Below are positions 43,426 through 53,500 of a stretch of DNA of 64,000 nucleotides, one piece after another (the first letter of the stretch is position 1; each line of letters begins with the position of its first letter). The stretch lies in assembly GCA_902601345.1 (NCBI GenBank), contig CACKMK010000004.1, positions 1 through 64,000 on the forward strand, written 5' to 3'. A program made the position numbers and the translations under genes. Source of the stretch: an uncultured Candidatus Poseidoniales archaeon. GTDB lineage: Archaea; Thermoplasmatota; Poseidoniia; Poseidoniales; Thalassarchaeaceae. The notes beneath the pieces were generated by a model. That model was not told the origin of the DNA. It was given only the letters and a program-made list of their open reading frames with translations, and did no database searches.

Positions 43426-45147
43426 GTGCGGGTGCTTTTCGCACATGGATTCGAAGGTAGTCCAACTGGATCCAAGCCCACCTACATGAGGGAGGCTTTT
43501 GGATGGAACGTTACGGCACCGAAGATGTCTGAGCTAGGATGGAGTATCGCGAGTCAGACGGACCTTCTAATCAAGCACTTGGACGAGGGAGGGTATGACT
43601 TGGTCGTCGGTTCTTCCATGGGCGGGCTAGCCGCGGCGAACGCCTCGTCAATGAGGCCTAACGAGGACATCAGATTACTGTTGATAGCCCCTGCATTCGG
43701 ACTTGCGGAGAACTGGGAAGGGATGGAAGAAACGGGCAGGAGTGCTTGGAAAACCACGGGAGAAAGGCGATACACTGGTTTCGAATTGGACATCGTTCTT
43801 CCATGGGAATTTATGGAATCCGCAGAAAGGATGTCCTGGCCAATTCCTGCACACCCCACTGCGATAATGCATGGGAGGTTCGATGAGGTCGTTCCCATCA
43901 GCTATTCGCGCAAGGTCGACGAATCCTGCGATAATGTTACTCTTTACGAGACAGATGACGGACATAGGATGAAGGATTCGTTGAGTGTTATCCAGGAAAT
44001 TGTATCCGAACTCATGGGTGGATTTGTTGGCAACCCGAATGAGGGGCAGAAGGTTGAGGTACAGGAGGAAGTATCGCAAGAGGTGAGCGTCGCTGGGGAA
44101 GAGCCTAACCTCGAGTTCGACGACGATCCAGAGGAAGAAATCGAACAGCTCGAGGCCGAGATGAAGAAGCTGGAAGTGCAGATGGCGAAGAAGAAAGAGA
44201 AGCTGGAAGCCTCGAAGAAGGAAGCTCAGATAGAAGAGTTGGCTCTGGAGAAGGAAGAGGAGGAAATTGAAAGAGAGCTCCAGTCGATGGAGGCGAGCGA
44301 GGCGGTTCAGAAGGCTGAGCAAGAGGTTGAGAAAGCTAGAGCAGAGGTCGAGGAGGCGACCAAGAAGGTCGAGGTCGAGGAGGCTGAAGCCGAGGAGGCC
44401 CGATTAATCGCAGAGATGGAAGAGGAGGAGGCAAGGGAGGCAAAGGCCGAAGCTGCCGCTGCAAAGAGGAAGTTAGCAGATGCAATCCTGAAGGCAGAGA
44501 TCGCTGGTAAGGATGTACAAGAGATCACTTCGGAGGTAGAGGATGAGAAGAGGGAGTTGCTCATTCTTGAGAGAGTGGGAAAGAGAAGGGCCTCAATAGA
44601 CTGGGAAAAGATTGGTGAGTTCGGAGGAGGTTTATCTGACGATTTGACATTGATTAACGGGATAGACGAGTTCACCCAGAGGAAGCTCAATTCTTTGGGC
44701 GTATTCTCCTATGAGCAATTGTCTAGAATGGATTCAACCAATGCTAAGGAAGTGAATGACGCGCTAGAGATGTTACCAGGGAAGGTCATTGAGATGGGTT
44801 GGACCAAGCAGGCGATAACGATGCTCGAGTTGAGGGGGGTCGACAAGGCATCTTCGAGCATCATCGAAGATGGGTCTGAGGAGGTCTTTGCGGACCTGAG
44901 TGCCGCTCAAATAAAATGGGCTCAGATAGGTAAGGCTGGAGATAGGAAGTCGGATGATCTGACTAAGATCAAGGGAGTTGATGCTGAGACTCAGAAGAAG
45001 CTGAAAGTCCTAGGAATTAGGACCTATGACCAACTCTCCAGAATGGATGCGGAAACCGCAGAGGCTGTGAATGGTGCGCTAGGAATGATGCCAGGGAGAG
45101 TTTCGAAGATGATGTGGGCACAGCAGGCAAAGGCTCTGATGGATTAG
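43426..45147 (+). CDS. alpha/beta hydrolase fused to coiled coil and two helix-hairpin-helix-like modules
   Basis: Residues 1-205 form a YqiA-like alpha/beta hydrolase. It has LFAHGFEGSPTGSK, the nucleophile elbow VVGSSMGGLAAA, the acid in IMHGRFDEVVPI and the histidine in TDDGHRMKDS. A Glu/Lys-rich coiled coil (about 240-370) follows. Two copies of a 90-residue module end the protein: RASIDWEKIGEFGGGLSDDL and IKWAQIGKAGDRKSDDLTKI begin the two copies. The second copy is closest to the module of the protein ending at 36259. The start is GTG 43426. The combination of an esterase-like domain with a structural or DNA-binding-like tail is unusual; the function is unknown. Confidence 0.7.
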   Translation: MRVLFAHGFEGSPTGSKPTYMREAFGWNVTAPKMSELGWSIASQTDLLIKHLDEGGYDLVVGSSMGGLAAANASSMRPNEDIRLLLIAPAFGLAENWEGMEETGRSAWKTTGERRYTGFELDIVLPWEFMESAERMSWPIPAHPTAIMHGRFDEVVPISYSRKVDESCDNVTLYETDDGHRMKDSLSVIQEIVSELMGGFVGNPNEGQKVEVQEEVSQEVSVAGEEPNLEFDDDPEEEIEQLEAEMKKLEVQMAKKKEKLEASKKEAQIEELALEKEEEEIERELQSMEASEAVQKAEQEVEKARAEVEEATKKVEVEEAEAEEARLIAEMEEEEAREAKAEAAAAKRKLADAILKAEIAGKDVQEITSEVEDEKRELLILERVGKRRASIDWEKIGEFGGGLSDDLTLINGIDEFTQRKLNSLGVFSYEQLSRMDSTNAKEVNDALEMLPGKVIEMGWTKQAITMLELRGVDKASSSIIEDGSEEVFADLSAAQIKWAQIGKAGDRKSDDLTKIKGVDAETQKKLKVLGIRTYDQLSRMDAETAEAVNGALGMMPGRVSKMMWAQQAKALMD

Positions 45148-45154
45148 TGAGTAA

Positions 45155-45877
45155 CTAGTGGTTCTCGGTGGATCCCAGGAAGTACTCCCCTATCTCTGGA
45201 TCGGTCAGGATGTGCTGGGCATCTCCCGTGTGAACTACCTTGCCGTTGGAGATGATGTATCCTCTATCGGACCTGGCAAGGGAAAGTCTGGCGTTCTGTT
45301 CGACTATCAGAATCGTGATTCCTCTGTCCCTAAGCGAGTCGATGCTCTCGATTATCTGCTGCTGGTAGAGTGGGGACAGTGCAGCTGTGGGCTCGTCCAG
45401 CAGTAGGAACTTGGGGTCCGAAATTAGTGCCCTGGATATGGCTAACATCTGTCTCTCCCCGCCTGAGAGTGAGGCGGCTAGATCGTACTCCCTGTTCCTA
45501 AGGTCAGGGAACATCTCTAGGGACCGCTCTATCCTCTCTGCTAGAACTCCCTGCGATAGTGAGTTCCCGCCCATCTGGAGGTTCTCTAAAACCGATAGAG
45601 ATGGGAAGACGTTGTCCACCTGTGGAACATAGGCGATACCGTGGTTAACTAGCTGATCGGTCCTCCATCCAGAGACCTCCTGGCCCCTGTATTGAATGCC
45701 TCCTCGATAGTATGTAGCGATTCCAAAGATGGTCTTGATGAAGGTTGACTTCCCACATCCATTCGGTCCGATCACTGTTACGAATTCACCTTCGTCTACG
45801 TACATGTCTATCCCGTAGAGTATCTGTACTGTGCCATAGCCACCTTCAAGACCGCTAACCTCCAAGACACGCGTCAC
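45155..45877 (-). CDS. livF: branched-chain-type ABC transporter ATPase, LivF-like
   Basis: This is one of two ATPases that drive the LivHM-type importer. Walker A GPNGCGKSTFIKTIFG, Q-loop YVPQVDNVFPSLSV, signature LSGGERQMLAISRALI, Walker B LLLDEPTAALSP and the H-loop substitution region VEQNARL (typical of LivF) are visible. The length is 240 residues. Its start overlaps the LivG stop by four bases (ATGA). It is the last gene of the operon and converges with the hydrolase-coiled-coil gene, with a 7-base gap. Confidence 0.92.
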   Translation of the reverse strand: MTRVLEVSGLEGGYGTVQILYGIDMYVDEGEFVTVIGPNGCGKSTFIKTIFGIATYYRGGIQYRGQEVSGWRTDQLVNHGIAYVPQVDNVFPSLSVLENLQMGGNSLSQGVLAERIERSLEMFPDLRNREYDLAASLSGGERQMLAISRALISDPKFLLLDEPTAALSPLYQQQIIESIDSLRDRGITILIVEQNARLSLARSDRGYIISNGKVVHTGDAQHILTDPEIGEYFLGSTENH

Positions 45878-46668
45878 TCTTCTTCGCCCTCCGATTCTCC
45901 AGCAGCACCAAGATACGCCTCGATTACTGCTCTGTTGTTGCGAACTTCGTCGGGCGTTCCTTGCATCAGAACCCTTCCCTCGTTCATCACTATGATCCTA
46001 TCCACACCCTGTCTGAGGATGAAGTCCATGTTATGCTCGATAATCAGTATGGTGATGCCGGTCTCGTCCACTATCTTTCTGAGGTTGTTGAATATCTTCA
46101 TAGCCAGTGGTCCGGCAACTCCTGCTACTGGTTCGTCGAGAAGAAGAAGCCTTGGTTCGCCCATCATTGATCTGCCAATATCCACCAATTTGCTCTGTCC
46201 TCCAGAGAGCTCGCTAGTCAGATTGTGTGCCATGTGCGGAACCTCTAGCTGGTCTAGGACCTCGAATGCCCTAGACAGGCGTCCTTGTTCGGCTTGGTTT
46301 TTCGGGAGGAGGAGTGACCTAGCCAATTCTCTGATTGAGGAGCCGAACTGCCCCCTAGGAGGAACTAGGAGGTTCTCTATCACTGTCATCTCTCTCCAGA
46401 GATTGGTGTGCTGGAAGGTCCGCGTCATCCCTAGGTTCTGGATCTGGTCTGGTCTTAATCCGGAGGCGTCCTCCCCGAATATCTCGACGCTACCCGATGT
46501 CTTCTCCAGGAGACCACTGATGCAGTTGAAGGTCGTGGACTTTCCACATCCGTTTGGTCCGATAAGCCCTACGAACTCCCCCTTTCCGACAGTGAAAGAG
46601 ACGTCCCTGACGGCGACTAGTCCACCGAACTCCTTCCTGAGTCCAGAGACTTCGAGGACATTACTCAC
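45874..46668 (-). CDS. livG: branched-chain-type ABC transporter ATPase, LivG-like
   Basis: This is the second ATPase of the importer. Motifs seen are Walker A GPNGCGKSTTFNCISG, the LivG-specific Q-loop MTRTFQHTNLWREMTVIENL, signature LSGGQSKLVDIGRSMM, Walker B LLLDEPVAGVAG and H-loop IIEHNMDFI. At 264 residues it is normal in length. It overlaps the permease stop at its start and LivF at its end, so all three are translationally coupled. Confidence 0.92.
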   Translation of the reverse strand: MSNVLEVSGLRKEFGGLVAVRDVSFTVGKGEFVGLIGPNGCGKSTTFNCISGLLEKTSGSVEIFGEDASGLRPDQIQNLGMTRTFQHTNLWREMTVIENLLVPPRGQFGSSIRELARSLLLPKNQAEQGRLSRAFEVLDQLEVPHMAHNLTSELSGGQSKLVDIGRSMMGEPRLLLLDEPVAGVAGPLAMKIFNNLRKIVDETGITILIIEHNMDFILRQGVDRIIVMNEGRVLMQGTPDEVRNNRAVIEAYLGAAGESEGEEE

Positions 46669-49600
46669 CGCCAGTCACCTCCTCCGGTCTGGATGGTCTC
46701 ACGGGCACCTCTGGTAGCAGACCCTTTGGATTGTACTTCAGTGAGAACAGCATGAGGCAACCGATTAGGAGTATCTTGACGTATAGCATGTCAGCGGTGA
46801 CGACACCCCCGTAGTATGACTCGTCGATTGACCTCTGGCCGAGTGCAACAGCGGCGAATGCGAAGATAGCAGCGCCCGAGGCCCCGATATCAATGAGCTT
46901 TTCCGATCTGGTCGCCATACCGACAAGTGCGATTATAGCGAATATCCGGAAAACCTCCCACTGACTCGTCACGAGCCAAGCAAAAAGACTGTCGATCCTG
47001 TCTGCTGTAGTATGTAGCGGCAGGTCAGGTGAACCCTGGCCCACTGCCAGCACGTTGAAGACGAACTCCATCAGAACGATGATGAACGCACCCACGACCA
47101 TGCCTCTGTTATTCGATCTCCCCCCTATTACGAAGGCGGCCCAAACTAGGAAAGTGGAGCGTGCAGGCGCCATGAAACCAGGTTCGAAAGCAGTCAGCTT
47201 CCAAGCCCAGAATGCACCGGCTAGGCCTGCAATAGCAGCCCCCAAGGCCAGGCTCGACGCTTTGTGTTTCAGAACGTCATGACCATGGTGCTGGGCTACC
47301 TCTTCATCCTCCCTGATTGCCTTCAAAACGCGTCCCCAGGGGGAGGAAATGAGCACAGAGAGTAGTCTCCAGACTACCACTACAGCGACAACCGACAGAA
47401 GCATCAGAACGAAGAAGTAGGGGGCTGGTTGTCCCAGACCGAGAAGTTCCCCGACGAAGACTGCTGGGGTGTCCGTTAGTTCTACATCCGAAAGACAATC
47501 GTTTGGTCCAGCCCATGGCGTATCTGGACCAGGAGTCCTGGAGCCGCAAAACCACCAGTTCTCTAATGGTAGGGGGTAAGAGGCAATCCCTATTGCGGAC
47601 CCTACCGATCCTACTCGTAGCAGGGGCTCTCCCTGCAGGAGGACTTTGACGATCTCACCCAGTGAGATGGTCACTATTGCGAAGTAATCCGTCCTGAGTC
47701 GAGCTGTGGGATATGCCAGCGCCCACCCAAGAGCGCCGGCTAGTGCTACTCCGAAAATTGTAGCTGGGAGAATGCCCCATTCATACCCATGGAGCCTCTC
47801 CGGAGCAGTCAGAACCCCTACAGAGATAGCGCCTACTGAGACGAAGAAGATGACCCCGAAATTGACCATTCCCGTGTAGCCAGTATGCAGATTTAATGAT
47901 AAGGACATCAATAGGAAAACGGATAGTGTCAGAAGGACGTTTGAGACCTGTAGGGTCTTCTTGAATCGGAAGTCGTCAGACTCGGCGATTGGTAACCAAG
48001 CCAGGAACATGATCAGTATCAACATCAGAATTAGGAAGAGTGCCCATGATCCGAATGGGCTCTCTCTACCGTAAAGCTCGGCTTTCCTCCTCTCAACCGA
48101 GAACTTCGGCCCGAATACATTGTCTGAGGCATCGGTGACAGATGAGTAGGCCCTTCCGCTAATTTCTGAAGTCCTAGTATAGATGCTCGCAAGGAGGGGT
48201 CGGACCCGTGATGCTGCCGCTTCCAAGGCATTCTTGTGCTTATTATTCAACTCTGACATTTTTCTTCTCACTTGCAGAGTGGCCATTGATAGAGAAGAGT
48301 CGCCCTGTAACTTGAAAGAGGGCCACTCGATTGGCTCTTCCTTACCCGATAGCATCCTGAAACCCTCATATGCAGAGTAAATCCAGATGGCTACGATTGC
48401 TGTGGGCCAAATAACGTCCCCAAAGTCGACGATGAAATTAACGAAGTCGATCTCGAACCTGAACAAATCGAACCATGAGGAGTCAATTTCGGAAACTTCG
48501 GTATCAAAGTGGGGGGAGTCCTCCAAAAGCAGAGTACCGTCGTTCCTACCCGTGACTAAGGCGAGGTTTGTTTCCGCTGAGGCGTTGGCAAGACAGTCTT
48601 CAGAGCACGAGCCATCGGCTAACGAGTTCTTTCCCACGAAATCGCTGAATCTATGGAATACATAAGCAGAAAAGGTAGCGATGGAGAAGTTCTGCATTCT
48701 GTTTGGCCGATTCCTCCACCAATGGTGAAGTCCGAGAATGCCAGTAGGGAGTATGGCCAATGCGGCTGCTATCTTTATGTCCCGAACGGAGTCTTCTTTC
48801 TGCCTCTTCCTCAGCCTCTCTATCTTCCACTTCTCGTAAGCATCGCCTATCCCCTTGGGCATTATCATTAGGATCGCAATTAGGAAAATATACGGCATCA
48901 TAGAGTCGAGATTTGTTAATCCCGACCTACCAAGAGGGTATCCTATTCCGATTGTTACTGGGCCGGAGAGTGCCCTGACAAATCCAACGACTATCGAGCC
49001 AACCAATGCTCCTGGAACGGATCCTATGGTGCCCAACACTATGATCGCGAATGATGGAAGGAGAAGTGTGAATGCCGTTTCCGGACTGAATCTCAGGGTC
49101 AGTGCGAATACGGCCCCCCCTATTCCCGAAAGACCTGCTGAAAGGAAGGCACTGACCATGTGGACTCTCTCCACGTTGATTCCACTGCTTGCTGCCAGCT
49201 CCTCGTTATCGGCCACTGCCCTCATCCTCCTGCCCAGCCTGGTCTTGTTCAGAAGAAGGATCAATAGAAGCACGGCACTGAAAATTACGAATGGCACCAC
49301 TCCCTTGTAGTAGACGTAGTTGGTAGTTGCCTGGGCGCAGTTGAACGTGATGTCGTATACCTCCCAAGCGGGCTTGGACGTCTCAGTTACAATTCTAGAG
49401 AGGATGGGTTCTCCTGTTGATGCATCTAATCCTGTCTGCTCGCACTCCCATGTAGTGTACGTTCTGCCCTCAGCCACTGATCTATCTCCTAGGTTGAATC
49501 GCATCTTCGTGGTCGGAATCTCCCATGATAGGTCAGGTCTCCTCCAATCTCCCTCGGGCTCGAAAATCTGCCTCCCAGCTCCGAACCTGAGGTAGGTGAT

Positions 49601-50425
49601 GGCTCGGAGGATAAGTGCTACACCCAGAGATGCGATCATCATGACCTGAGGGCTTGCCCCCTTCTTTCGGAAATCCCGGTAAACCAGTCTGTCTATGATG
49701 ATGCCAGCAAACCCGGTTAGTACGAAAGCTGCAATCAGAATGAAAATGAAGACGGACCAAGTAAGAACTCCTTCCTGGGATGTAGAAAGACTGGACATAG
49801 GGAACAAAAAGTCAGTCCAAGTCATGATCACCGCAAGGTACATGCCCAGCATGAAAAGTTCTGATTGTGCGAAGTTTCCATACTTCTGCACTTTGTAAGT
49901 GAGTGTGAGTCCTATTGCTATAGCCAGATATGTGGATGACCATGTCAGAGTTCCTGTGCCTATGGATACGAAATCTAGAGTGAAGGAGGCACTTACGGCA
50001 AGGCCCTGCATCAGAAAATCGAGCGTGAGGAATACAAGTGCCACCATGAACAGAGGAGACGATATCAGTGCGGTTGTTCTGGGAATTCCACGAGGAGCGT
50101 CATCGAATAGAACCTTCACGACTACGAATCCCGCTGTGATTGACTGTACTACTTGTAGGATCCAGACCAAGTCATTGGGAAGACCACCCCCTACAATCTT
50201 GTCTAGAATATTCAGGGATCCGAACCCGTTCAGTAATCCTAGCAAGTTCGCATCAATGAAGAGAACTGTGGCGAAGATTACTCTCCTGGTCCACCTTGGA
50301 AGTTCGGAGAATCTGTCCAAGGATCTAGATCGAAGTGGTTCATCCCGAGTCTGATTATCCTCGCCCGCCTTGACCCCGGTCACGGGATTAATCCGATCCC
50401 GGACCTCCTTCTCTTCCTGACTCAT
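46661..50425 (-). CDS. livHM: fused LivH-LivM-type ABC permease
   Basis: Both permease subunits are in one 1254-residue polypeptide. The N-terminal half (about residues 150-550) is LivH-like: LTYKVQKYGNFAQSELFMLG, AVADNEELAASSGINVERVH and LPSFAIIVLGTIGSVPGALV. The C-terminal half (about 830-1230) is LivM-like: LSLNLHTGYTGMVNFGVIFF, RTDYFAIVTISLGEIVK and GRVLKAIREDEEVAQHHGHD. A hydrophilic linker of about 250 residues with an extra membrane span separates them, and LivH carries an extra extracellular loop of about 70 residues (around 290-370). Fusion fixes 1:1 stoichiometry. A stem-loop lies between this gene and the receptor gene. Confidence 0.88.
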   Translation of the reverse strand: MSQEEKEVRDRINPVTGVKAGEDNQTRDEPLRSRSLDRFSELPRWTRRVIFATVLFIDANLLGLLNGFGSLNILDKIVGGGLPNDLVWILQVVQSITAGFVVVKVLFDDAPRGIPRTTALISSPLFMVALVFLTLDFLMQGLAVSASFTLDFVSIGTGTLTWSSTYLAIAIGLTLTYKVQKYGNFAQSELFMLGMYLAVIMTWTDFLFPMSSLSTSQEGVLTWSVFIFILIAAFVLTGFAGIIIDRLVYRDFRKKGASPQVMMIASLGVALILRAITYLRFGAGRQIFEPEGDWRRPDLSWEIPTTKMRFNLGDRSVAEGRTYTTWECEQTGLDASTGEPILSRIVTETSKPAWEVYDITFNCAQATTNYVYYKGVVPFVIFSAVLLLILLLNKTRLGRRMRAVADNEELAASSGINVERVHMVSAFLSAGLSGIGGAVFALTLRFSPETAFTLLLPSFAIIVLGTIGSVPGALVGSIVVGFVRALSGPVTIGIGYPLGRSGLTNLDSMMPYIFLIAILMIMPKGIGDAYEKWKIERLRKRQKEDSVRDIKIAAALAILPTGILGLHHWWRNRPNRMQNFSIATFSAYVFHRFSDFVGKNSLADGSCSEDCLANASAETNLALVTGRNDGTLLLEDSPHFDTEVSEIDSSWFDLFRFEIDFVNFIVDFGDVIWPTAIVAIWIYSAYEGFRMLSGKEEPIEWPSFKLQGDSSLSMATLQVRRKMSELNNKHKNALEAAASRVRPLLASIYTRTSEISGRAYSSVTDASDNVFGPKFSVERRKAELYGRESPFGSWALFLILMLILIMFLAWLPIAESDDFRFKKTLQVSNVLLTLSVFLLMSLSLNLHTGYTGMVNFGVIFFVSVGAISVGVLTAPERLHGYEWGILPATIFGVALAGALGWALAYPTARLRTDYFAIVTISLGEIVKVLLQGEPLLRVGSVGSAIGIASYPLPLENWWFCGSRTPGPDTPWAGPNDCLSDVELTDTPAVFVGELLGLGQPAPYFFVLMLLSVVAVVVVWRLLSVLISSPWGRVLKAIREDEEVAQHHGHDVLKHKASSLALGAAIAGLAGAFWAWKLTAFEPGFMAPARSTFLVWAAFVIGGRSNNRGMVVGAFIIVLMEFVFNVLAVGQGSPDLPLHTTADRIDSLFAWLVTSQWEVFRIFAIIALVGMATRSEKLIDIGASGAAIFAFAAVALGQRSIDESYYGGVVTADMLYVKILLIGCLMLFSLKYNPKGLLPEVPVRPSRPEEVTGGE

Positions 50426-50467
50426 GCTTCTAACGGAACCGGTGCACGAGGTGGCATAACTGTTGGG

Positions 50468-50499
50468 GCAGTGCGGCGGGTTTTTTCCCGCCGCACTGC
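50468..50499 (-). terminator. perfect 13-bp stem-loop between receptor and permease genes
   Basis: GCAGTGCGGCGGG and its exact complement flank a 6-base loop (AAAAAA in the minus-strand transcript). The hairpin starts 16 bases after the receptor stop and ends 43 bases before the permease start. In transporter operons such a hairpin commonly lets the receptor mRNA outlast or outnumber the permease mRNA. It is GC-rich with no following T-run on this strand, so partial termination or 3'-end protection is more likely than a full stop. Confidence 0.7.
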
Positions 50500-50514
50500 T
50501 TTTCGTATTCCCGA

Positions 50515-53500
50515 TTACTCAGTCGTGGCGGCGGTTATGCCGTTGACTGGGTCCCAGCTTCTAGCGCAGTCGTAGGAGACCGTGCCATCGGTGGCAGTGG
50601 AGAACTCTCCGATGCAGAACCCTGCAGCGGGTACGTCGCCGTTTGCCAGGAAGCTGAGTGTGCCGCTGGCACCGTTCCATCCCTGTCCTGTTCCCATGAC
50701 AGCGTCTTGGGCTGCCAATCCTGGGGTCGCCAGAGCTGTAAAGGCCGCGAACGCAGCGATGGTCACTGCGTCGAATGCCTCGGCGGTGTATATCCCGCCA
50801 GCGCAGTCAGTGGACTGGGCGCAAAGGGCCGAGAAGACCATTGCTACCGCTCCTGGGGTTCCAGCTGCAGCGGGCTTGGTTGCGATTATGCCGTTCACCA
50901 GAGTGGTGTCGGACATTCCTGCAGCCAGACCCTCTTCTGCTATGCCGTCAGCGCCGTAGATGGCGCCTGAGTATCCAAGACCTGCCAGTTCCTCGATGAT
51001 CCCCGCGCCGTCAGTGGCGTAGGACACGAGTAGAACGGATGTGCATCCTGCGTCTACCACGGCCTGGGCCATGGTAGCGAAGTCTGTCGTGGTCTCCTCG
51101 TAGCCAACCTGAGTGCAAACGTGAGAAGCGTTCATGTTATCCACGAAAGCGTCTGCCAGTCCAGCACCGTATGCGTTGGTCATGTGGACCACGGCAACGT
51201 TGTCCTGCCCGTCGGCTGTCATCACATCAGCAACGACCGCGCCCTGGAAGGCATCGCTCGGTACGACCCTGAAGAAATTGGGGTAAAGCGAGTCATCTGT
51301 TAGCGCGGGGCTGGTGCTTGCGTAGGAGATCTGTGGGATCCCTGCTGCAGAGAGAACTGCGTTAGCGGCCATGGAAGCTCCGGAGCAAGCTGCTCCGACT
51401 GCTGCCCAGACTCCAGCGTCGACTAGTGACTGGGCTGCCGTTCCACCCATTGTGGAGTCGCAACCCGAGTCAGCGTATACCAGCTCGAACTGCACGCCGT
51501 TGCTGTACCCGATTGTGTTGGCTAGTCCCAGTGCGATCTGGGAGGCTGACACGAAACCAGGGCCGTAAACGGCGATTGGACCAGTAGCGTCGTTCAGGAA
51601 ACCTATCTTGACAGTGGTTCCTGCGAACTCAACGGCTGAGAGGCCGCCAGCAGCGTCCCACATCCTGTCGCAGTTGAAGTACTCGCCGTATGTAGGCACG
51701 TGGTGGAAGGTGCAGACGTCGTATCCAGAGCCGCCGACATCGCCGTTGGCTAGGAAGGTGTGAGTTCCGCTGTCACCAGCGTAACCGTTGCCGACCATCT
51801 CGATGTGAGTAGCCATGTTGGCTCCGTCCTCCATCATTGCAGCGTGTCCAATCATCATGACAGTGTCGTAAGCCTCTGACTGGTAGATTCCGGTAGAGCA
51901 GACTGCGTCGTCTGCGCAAGCTGCTGCGAAGACACCTGCGCCTGCGGCTGCTGCCCTGGGCTTGGTGACCTGTAACAGGTTGGCTGCTGCTGGTGCCGAG
52001 TAGTCGTTCAGAGCAGCTTCGCCTGCCATTCCGTCAGCGCTGAAGGTCGGGATTGCTGCCCCGAGTCCTGCCATGGTCTCTACGATCATGGCACCGTCTG
52101 CTGAGTAAGAGGCTAGGAACGCGGAGTCGCATCCAGCATCAATTACAGCCTGGACTGCTGCCTGGAAATCTGTGGCGGTCTCCTCGTAGCCTGCTTGCAA
52201 GCAGACGTTCTCTGCTCCTAAGTTGGCCACAACTGCGTCTGCTAAGCCTGCGCCGTAGCTGTTCGTCATGTGGATTACTGCGGTGTTGTTGACGCCCGAT
52301 GCTGCAATCATGTCCGCAGCTGCCTGACCTTGTAGGGCATCGCTTGGAACAATCCTGTAGAAGTGCGGGTGGTCGGTATCACTCGACAGCGCTGGCGAGG
52401 TGCTCGCGTAGGAGATCATTGGGATACCAGCTGCCGAAAGCACTGCGTTTGCACCCATTGAAGCACCGGAGCAAGCTGCTCCAGCCACTGCCACTACACC
52501 CGAGTCCACTAGGGACTGAGCGGCCGTTTGGCCCATGGTACCGTCGCATCCTGAGTCTGCCTCGACTACCTCGAAGACGTAGTCGTCTCCCATAGCGTTC
52601 AGGTCAGACTGGGCCTGAGTCCATGCATAGGTGAAGGGCGCAGCGAACTGAGCTATTGGTCCTGTAGCGTCGTTCAGGAAACCGATCTTGATTGTGGTTG
52701 CCTCTGGCTCTACAACTGGAGCTACGAACACAGGGTTCGCGGTTCCCATGTAGTGAGATGCAATCTCGTCGACCACCGCGTGTGCCACATCTGCATCGAA
52801 GCCAACTACGTTGTTGTCAGCGTCGTAACTCTCGAAGGGCGGGTAAAACGGGTCTGTGCATACCTTCAGCTGCCCTGACTCCAGAACTCCAGTCAAAGTG
52901 GATCCCTCGCTGGGTGAGGTTGGGTAAGCCGTTGCGGTGTCAGCGGTGGTGTCATCTGCGAGAACTGCTGCACCATCGAATGAGGCCTGGAAGATTGTGT
53001 CGTACTCTCCAGAGTTGACTATTGCGCCGATTGCCACGTTGAGGGCGTCCAGGAGTTCCCCTGAGTCCTCGCGTACTGCGAACCCGAAGTTCTCGTCCGA
53101 GAACTGGGTCATCAGTGTACCTTCTAGGGAAAGCACTGGTGCGTCGCCCAGAGCGTACATGACGTCTCCATTGTCCAAAGCGGCTATGACCGATGGGAAG
53201 TCCTCATATGCAACAACGGTCGCATCTGGAAGGCTTGCCATGTTATCGGCATCCCCATTGGCGAAGATGTCCGAAGTCGTACCGGACTGTACGCCCACAG
53301 TTATTCCTGCGGCGTTGAGCTCGGATACATCGCTGACGGACGCAGATCCGGATCCGCCGATTACACCCTGGCTGCTTGTGTAGTAAGCCCTGGTGAAGTC
53401 AACGACTTGGTCGCGTGCCTCAGTCTTGGTCATCGCCGAGATGATTACGTCACACATCTCGCCGGCATTCAGGTTGGGGATGATGGGGTCCCATCCGGAC

